A stretch of DNA of 64,000 nt, from the NCBI GenBank assembly GCA_041691315.1, contig JBEPUW010000004.1, forward strand, positions 95,345-159,344, read 5' to 3'. Shown piece by piece: positions 60,130 to 64,000 of this stretch. How positions within the stretch are numbered: the stretch's first letter is position 1; each line of letters begins with the position of its first letter. Both the position numbers and the translations under genes were made by a program. The notes below the pieces were generated by a model that had not been told where the DNA came from, did no database searches, and saw nothing but the letters and a program-made list of their open reading frames with translations. This DNA comes from Poindextera sp041691315. Its GTDB lineage: Bacteria; Pseudomonadota; Alphaproteobacteria; Caulobacterales; Caulobacteraceae.

Positions 60130-62043
60130 TCAGCGAGGGGTCGGAAGGCTGAACGCGATCACCTCGTCGCCGCGCTTGGTTCCCGACTTGCTGTGTCCGC
60201 CAGCGGCGATCAGCACGTACTGGCGGCCCCTCCACACATAGGTCATCGGCGTCGCCTGGCCGCCCGCCGGCAGCCGTCCGCGCCAAAGCTCTTTGCCGCT
60301 CGCCGCATCAAAGGCGCGCAGGTAGTCGTCGAGCGCAGCCCCGATGAAGACCAAGCCCGAGGCGGTGGTCATCGGGCCGCCGAAATTGGGCACGCCGACG
60401 TCGTGCAGGATGAGCTGACTTCCGGGCGCGAGGTCGCGGGTTGTGCCGAGGGGAACCTCCCAGAGGATGCGGCCCGAGCGAATGTCGATGGCATGGAGCT
60501 GTCCCCACGGGGGCGGATTGCAGGGCAGGCCCAAAGCTGATTTCAGCACTTCGCGGCGCATGCCGAACGGCGCGCCCGCTTGTGGCGAAATCTCTATGTC
60601 CGGCTCGGCCGCCTTGGCTGCTTCGAACTTCGCGCGGGGGATCAGCGTGACCAGGTGAAGCGCGTTGGAGGTGTTCACATAGACTACCTGCCGCGTCGGA
60701 TCGAAGGCGAGCCCGCCCCAGTTGGTTCCTCCGCCGGTGAACGGATAGACAAGGGTCCCCTGCAGTGACGGCGGGGTGAAGAGACCTTCGTGCCGGGCGG
60801 CCGCGATCTTTCGCCGGCACTCGGCCTTGTCAAATGGGGTCAAGCCATAGGCGTCTTCCGGCCGGATCGTGCTGGGCGCGAGCGGTAAAGGCGCGGTGGG
60901 AAAAGGCTGAGTCGGTGACAGAACCTCGCCCGGCGCGCCGCCTTGCGGAACCGGCCGCTCCTCGACCGGAATGACCGGCGCACCGGTGTCGCGGTTGAGG
61001 GTGAAGAGCAGGCCCTGCTTCGTCGGCTGCAGCACCGCCGCCTGCATCTGGCCATGCCAAGCCACCATGGCCAGCGTCGGCTGGGCGGGGTTGTCATAGT
61101 CCCAGAGGTCGTGGTGCACCGTCTTGAACGCCCAGACCCGTTTGCCGGTCTCGATGTTCAGCGCCACCACCGAGTCCGCGTCGCCGTCGTCGCCCTTGCG
61201 CAGACCTCCCCAGAAATCGGGGCTGGGGCTGGTGGTGGGCAGGAAGACCAGGCCGCGCTGATCGTCGACGGACATCGGCGCCCAGACATTGGCCGCCCCT
61301 TCGACCAGATCCTTCGGCGGGCTCGCCAGCGGGTCCCAGCTCCACTTGGGCGCACCCGTGCGAGCATCGTAGGCGCGGACGGCGCCGGAGGCTTCGTTGA
61401 CCCGTTGGTTGTCGTCGATGGACGATCCGACGACGACCACGCCGCGCGCCACCACAGGCGGCGAGGTGATCTGCATCTCGCCAGGGCGGTACAGGGTGAC
61501 GCCAGCGGCGACATCGACCGTCCCGTCCTGGCCAAAGCCTGAGCAAGGCTTACCGGTCGCCGCATCGATCGCGATCAGCCGCCGGTCGTTGGTGTTCATG
61601 AAGATACGCTCAGAGCAAGGCGCGCCCGGTCTCGGAGCCGGGTCGCGCCAATAGGCGACGCCCCGACAGTTCTCGTCGTTGGGATAGCGGACGGCCGGAT
61701 CGATCTTGGGATCATAGGTCCAGAACGGCCGGCCCGTGCCCGGGTCCAGCGCGGAGACTTCGTTGAACGGCGAACAGACGTAAATCCGCCCGCCGGCCAT
61801 GATCGGCGTGTCCTCGAAGGCTGAATGCTTCAGGTTCGCACCCTTGCTGGCCATGTCGCCGGTGGAGAAGCTCCAGGCGACGGAGAGCGCGCGCACGTTG
61901 TCGGGCGTGATCTGCGCTGCAGTCGAGAACCGCTGGCCGCCCGCGTCGCCGCCATAGAAGGGCCAGTCCACATCGGGCGCGGGCGCTACGCTGACGGCAG
62001 GTGCACGGGAGCACGCGCTTAAGACCAGCGCCGCTGCGATCAT
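60130..62043 (-). CDS. PQQ-dependent dehydrogenase, quinoprotein lipoprotein
   Basis: 637 residues from ATG 62043. The eight-bladed quinoprotein propeller is visible through repeated W-motifs (WPFYGGDAGGQRFS, SALDPGTGRPFWTYDP, AFKTVHHDLWDYDNPAQP, GQLHAIDIRSGRILWEVPLG, VFIGAALDDYLRAFDAASGKELW). The HDLWDYD and GGTNWGG segments are like those of membrane glucose/quinate dehydrogenases, but the transmembrane N-domain is absent. LSAC gives a lipobox, so it is likely lipid-anchored facing the periplasm, oxidising a sugar or polyol with PQQ. The ATG has no ribosome site and no basic N-region; an ACG nine codons upstream does have both (see findings). Confidence 0.92.
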   Translation of the reverse strand: MIAAALVLSACSRAPAVSVAPAPDVDWPFYGGDAGGQRFSTAAQITPDNVRALSVAWSFSTGDMASKGANLKHSAFEDTPIMAGGRIYVCSPFNEVSALDPGTGRPFWTYDPKIDPAVRYPNDENCRGVAYWRDPAPRPGAPCSERIFMNTNDRRLIAIDAATGKPCSGFGQDGTVDVAAGVTLYRPGEMQITSPPVVARGVVVVGSSIDDNQRVNEASGAVRAYDARTGAPKWSWDPLASPPKDLVEGAANVWAPMSVDDQRGLVFLPTTSPSPDFWGGLRKGDDGDADSVVALNIETGKRVWAFKTVHHDLWDYDNPAQPTLAMVAWHGQMQAAVLQPTKQGLLFTLNRDTGAPVIPVEERPVPQGGAPGEVLSPTQPFPTAPLPLAPSTIRPEDAYGLTPFDKAECRRKIAAARHEGLFTPPSLQGTLVYPFTGGGTNWGGLAFDPTRQVVYVNTSNALHLVTLIPRAKFEAAKAAEPDIEISPQAGAPFGMRREVLKSALGLPCNPPPWGQLHAIDIRSGRILWEVPLGTTRDLAPGSQLILHDVGVPNFGGPMTTASGLVFIGAALDDYLRAFDAASGKELWRGRLPAGGQATPMTYVWRGRQYVLIAAGGHSKSGTKRGDEVIAFSLPTPR

Positions 62044-62338
62044 CCAGCCGATGGTCCGAAAAGTCCGCGTGGCCGTACCTCCCTAGTGGAAACAGAAGCT
62101 TATCGATCCTCCGACCTTGCCGGGCAATCGGCACTCGGTGGGGTATGTATGCTGTGAGTGTATCCCGACTCTCAGGCACGACCGGGCCGATCGCTGCTTT
62201 CCGGACGCAATGGCCTCGAGAGCCCGCCCGCTCTCGCCGTTTGCACGAACTGACGCCGGTCGTGCGGACGGCCGCTAACAGAAACTTCCGGCAATCTCGG
62301 CCGTTTCATATGCTCGGGAGTGCGGAAGGAAATTTGGA

Positions 62339-62575
62339 ATGGCTAACGTAGTGGAGCTGGAAGACGGTCAATACCCGCCAGAGAATGAGCCCTGCTATAT
62401 CGTCGCACGCGACCCCGCGGGGCGGTTTTACATCGCCGATCCAGAGGTGGGCTTTATCAGGTCGACCCAGGCTTCATCAATTCCAATATCGGAACACGAG
62501 CGGTCCGCGACCATTCAACGAGCAACGGATTACGCAGATAAACACGGCGTGAAAACTGTCTATGTGGTGGTCTAG
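62339..62575 (+). CDS. Small hypothetical protein
   Basis: 78 residues from the ATG at 62339, preceded by AAGGAAA at good spacing. Soluble and acidic (VVELEDGQYPPENEPCYIVARDP, then YADKHGVKTVYVVV); not recognised. Codon use resembles the neighbours. Confidence 0.62.
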   Translation: MANVVELEDGQYPPENEPCYIVARDPAGRFYIADPEVGFIRSTQASSIPISEHERSATIQRATDYADKHGVKTVYVVV

Positions 62576-62911
62576 CTGTATGGTGATGGCGTCTACCTGA
62601 AGTAGCCCCACGCTAAGCTGAAGCTGATGGTGCATAAACCACGAGCGCCGCGAGCAGATTGTCAGCTCGATCATGGGATCGGCCGCCGGGCTAAGGAAGA
62701 TCCGGCGGCGCGCCAGGTGATTACGATCTCGGGCATCGGTCCTGTAACCGTCCCCGAGGCCCCCAATCGGGCGGCCCTCTGGGGTCGCGACTTCTCCACT
62801 TGGCTTGGGCCACGCCGTGCACGTTCGGCCTGACCGCGCGTTGTGCAGTGGTGCCGGCGTCCCGTTCCTCGGAGAAAATGCTGCGGCCTTGTTCAAACCC
62901 GATAGAGAAGC
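62576..62911 (+). pseudogene. IS110-family transposase remnant in otherwise gene-free DNA
   Basis: Within this stretch, about 62645-62815 in one frame reads LDHGIGRRAKEDPAARQVITISGIGPVT, then WGRDFSTWLGP. This matches the C-terminal part of IS110 transposases (the RAKxDPxARRLMTIPGIGPxT and RGRDFAAWLG segments). Both flanking parts are lost and no ends are visible. It is an old fragment. Confidence 0.7.
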
Positions 62912-63619
62912 CTAGGGCGCGACCGGCTGGGTCTCGCTGGCGAGCTGAAGCCCGAAAACCGCCTCGAGCGGTCGGGTCTCCGGCAGGATGTAGACCACAC
63001 CGCTGGTCCGGGCGAAGGCCGGGTCGACGACCGCGTCATAGAAGGCCGTCGGCACGTTGATGCAGCCATAGGAGATGCGGTGTTGCAGCGGCGAGGCCGC
63101 CGCAAGCCGCTGCAGGCGGTGCTCCTTGGGATTGGTGGTGATCACCCGGTGCAGGGCGACTCCCGCCTTGTAGTCCACCCAAAGCACGTCCTTCTGGCCC
63201 AGGTCCTGACCGAGTGAGGCGACGAAGCGGCCCGCGGGCGTGATGCGATCTTTCGGCCCGATCGCCGACAGCGGCTTGTCGCCGATGCCGGGGACGATGT
63301 CGTCGCCGGGCGTCAAGCCGACTAGGGCCGGCGCCGCGCCGCTGAGGCGGCCCTGGGCGTCAAAGACGAAGACCCTGGCCGCCACCTTGTCGATGATCAC
63401 GAATGGCATGCCGGCGTTGTCGCGCGCCACCACAACCCAGTCGGCCATTCGCCGCACATCGCCGGAGGCGGCCTGGCCGGAGAAGTCGGCCCGCGCCGCG
63501 ACCGCCGCGGCGGTCTGAGCCTGGCAGGGCGCTCCCGCCAGCAGCCCAACGCAGAGGCCCGCGGCGACCATCGCCGCAAGGCCCTTGCGCCGGGCGCAAC
63601 GGTCGATGGTGCGCGGCAA
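62912..63619 (-). CDS. L,D-transpeptidase (YkuD-like)
   Basis: About 235 residues from TTG 63619 (an ATG at 63664 lies inside the preceding gene). A signal peptide (LAAMVAAGLCVGLLAGAPCQAQ) leads to a periplasmic domain. The YkuD active site reads H180-R-I-S-Y-G-C186-I-N-V. Such enzymes cross-link peptidoglycan stems or attach proteins to them. The Pro-Thr-rich gene ends four bases upstream, so the two are one unit; both act in the envelope. Confidence 0.88.
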   Translation of the reverse strand: MPRTIDRCARRKGLAAMVAAGLCVGLLAGAPCQAQTAAAVAARADFSGQAASGDVRRMADWVVVARDNAGMPFVIIDKVAARVFVFDAQGRLSGAAPALVGLTPGDDIVPGIGDKPLSAIGPKDRITPAGRFVASLGQDLGQKDVLWVDYKAGVALHRVITTNPKEHRLQRLAAASPLQHRISYGCINVPTAFYDAVVDPAFARTSGVVYILPETRPLEAVFGLQLASETQPVAP

Positions 63620-63623
63620 GGCG

Positions 63624-64000
63624 TTAGTTCCGGTCCTGTTTGCGCGGATAGACCGGCGCCACATAGGGGACGGGCGCCGCGGGCACGGCCAGGGGTGCGT
63701 TGAAGACGACCGGCGACGGCTGGATCGTCTCGGTTTCGACCACCGGCACGAGCGGCATCCTGACCCCGCCGCTCAACACGGCCAGTTGCAGGCCCACCGG
63801 CGTGCCGATCACGACAGGCGCGATTTCAGATACCGTGGGCGTCTGGATCGTCGAAGTCGGCGTGGGCGTGGGCGTGGGCGTCGGTGTCGGCGTCGGCGTC
63901 GGGGTCGGGGTAGGCGTCGGCGTTGGGGTCGGAGTTGGGGTGGGCGTCGGAGTCGGAGTCGGAGTCGGAGTCGGAGTCGGAGTCGGAGTCGGAGTCGGAG
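63624..64000 (-). CDS. Pro-Thr-repeat protein, C-terminus only
   Basis: Only the last 125 codons are inside the window. At least 23 Pro-Thr pairs (beyond 64000 to 63858) are followed by STIQTPTVSEIAPVVIGTP, then a valine/proline-rich tail, VPVVETETIQPSPVV to YPRKQDRN. No barrel or anchor is seen in this part, so unlike the other Pro-Thr protein the tract is near the C-terminus. Upstream content and start are unknown. It overlaps no gene and precedes the L,D-transpeptidase. Confidence 0.8.
   Translation of the reverse strand, partial: PTPTPTPTPTPTPTPTPTPTPTPTPTPTPTPTPTPTPTPTPTPTPTPTSTIQTPTVSEIAPVVIGTPVGLQLAVLSGGVRMPLVPVVETETIQPSPVVFNAPLAVPAAPVPYVAPVYPRKQDRN
63858..64000 (-). repeat. Second Pro-Thr-coding hexanucleotide tract, continuing past the edge
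   Basis: The same hexamer type as at 41224-41691 (CCN-ACN on the coding strand) runs to the end of the window. The outermost 50 bases are an almost pure GTCGGA repeat, unlike the degenerate older part, which suggests recent slippage. Confidence 0.92.

Overview
The window is high-GC DNA from an aerobic Gram-negative alphaproteobacterium. The best guess is a Caulobacterales member (Phenylobacterium/Caulobacter type). This rests on the codon bias, the HWE-family kinase, several TonB/acyl-CoA/P450/Baeyer-Villiger catabolic genes, and hairpin repeats of the type common in that group. No rRNA, tRNA or CRISPR array was recognised.

Region 1 (1-10986) is fatty-acid or isoprenoid-like acyl-CoA metabolism: a truncated quinone oxidoreductase, a phytanoyl-CoA dioxygenase-like oxygenase, two adjacent acyl-CoA dehydrogenases, an acyl-CoA ligase with an MFS transporter, an enoyl-CoA hydratase and an AcuI-like reductase. 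A RelB/RelE-type toxin-antitoxin pair and a second, sugar-symporter-like transporter sit between them.

Region 2 (10983-31709, all minus strand) is the most unusual part. A two-partner secretion pore (TpsB) and a 3267-residue exoprotein (TpsA, with GLUG-like and YDG/MBG-like repeats) are followed by a secreted CHAT-family cysteine peptidase, a membrane CHASE2 sensor without an output domain, and a secreted FecR-like protein. Three of the four junctions overlap, by 4 to 8 nt. The dTDP-sugar genes rfbB, rfbA, a WbsX-like gene carrying a +1 frameshift, and rfbC follow only 33 nt later on the same strand.

Region 3 (32134-36520) is a small phage-derived island: HNH nuclease, Bet/RecT recombinase, Gp157-like protein, two unknowns and a divergent HTH gene, but no integrase or structural genes. 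A decayed LysR gene lies beside it. Region 4 (36651-44424) holds a small secreted protein, TetR, a CYP153-like P450, a TIGR03032-family protein and a classical autotransporter with a 468-nt Pro-Thr-coding tract.

Region 5 (44579-55967) holds an alcohol dehydrogenase, an aminotransferase, a TetR, and a probable uptake and degradation module for a hydrophobic ketone: serine hydrolase, TonB receptor, AraC regulator, two SDRs and a Baeyer-Villiger monooxygenase. Region 6 (56026-64000) holds an IS6-family element, an HWE kinase with a single-domain response regulator, an APH-fold phosphotransferase, a PQQ-dependent dehydrogenase lipoprotein with a suspicious start, an IS110 remnant, an L,D-transpeptidase and, running off the right edge, a second Pro-Thr-repeat protein.
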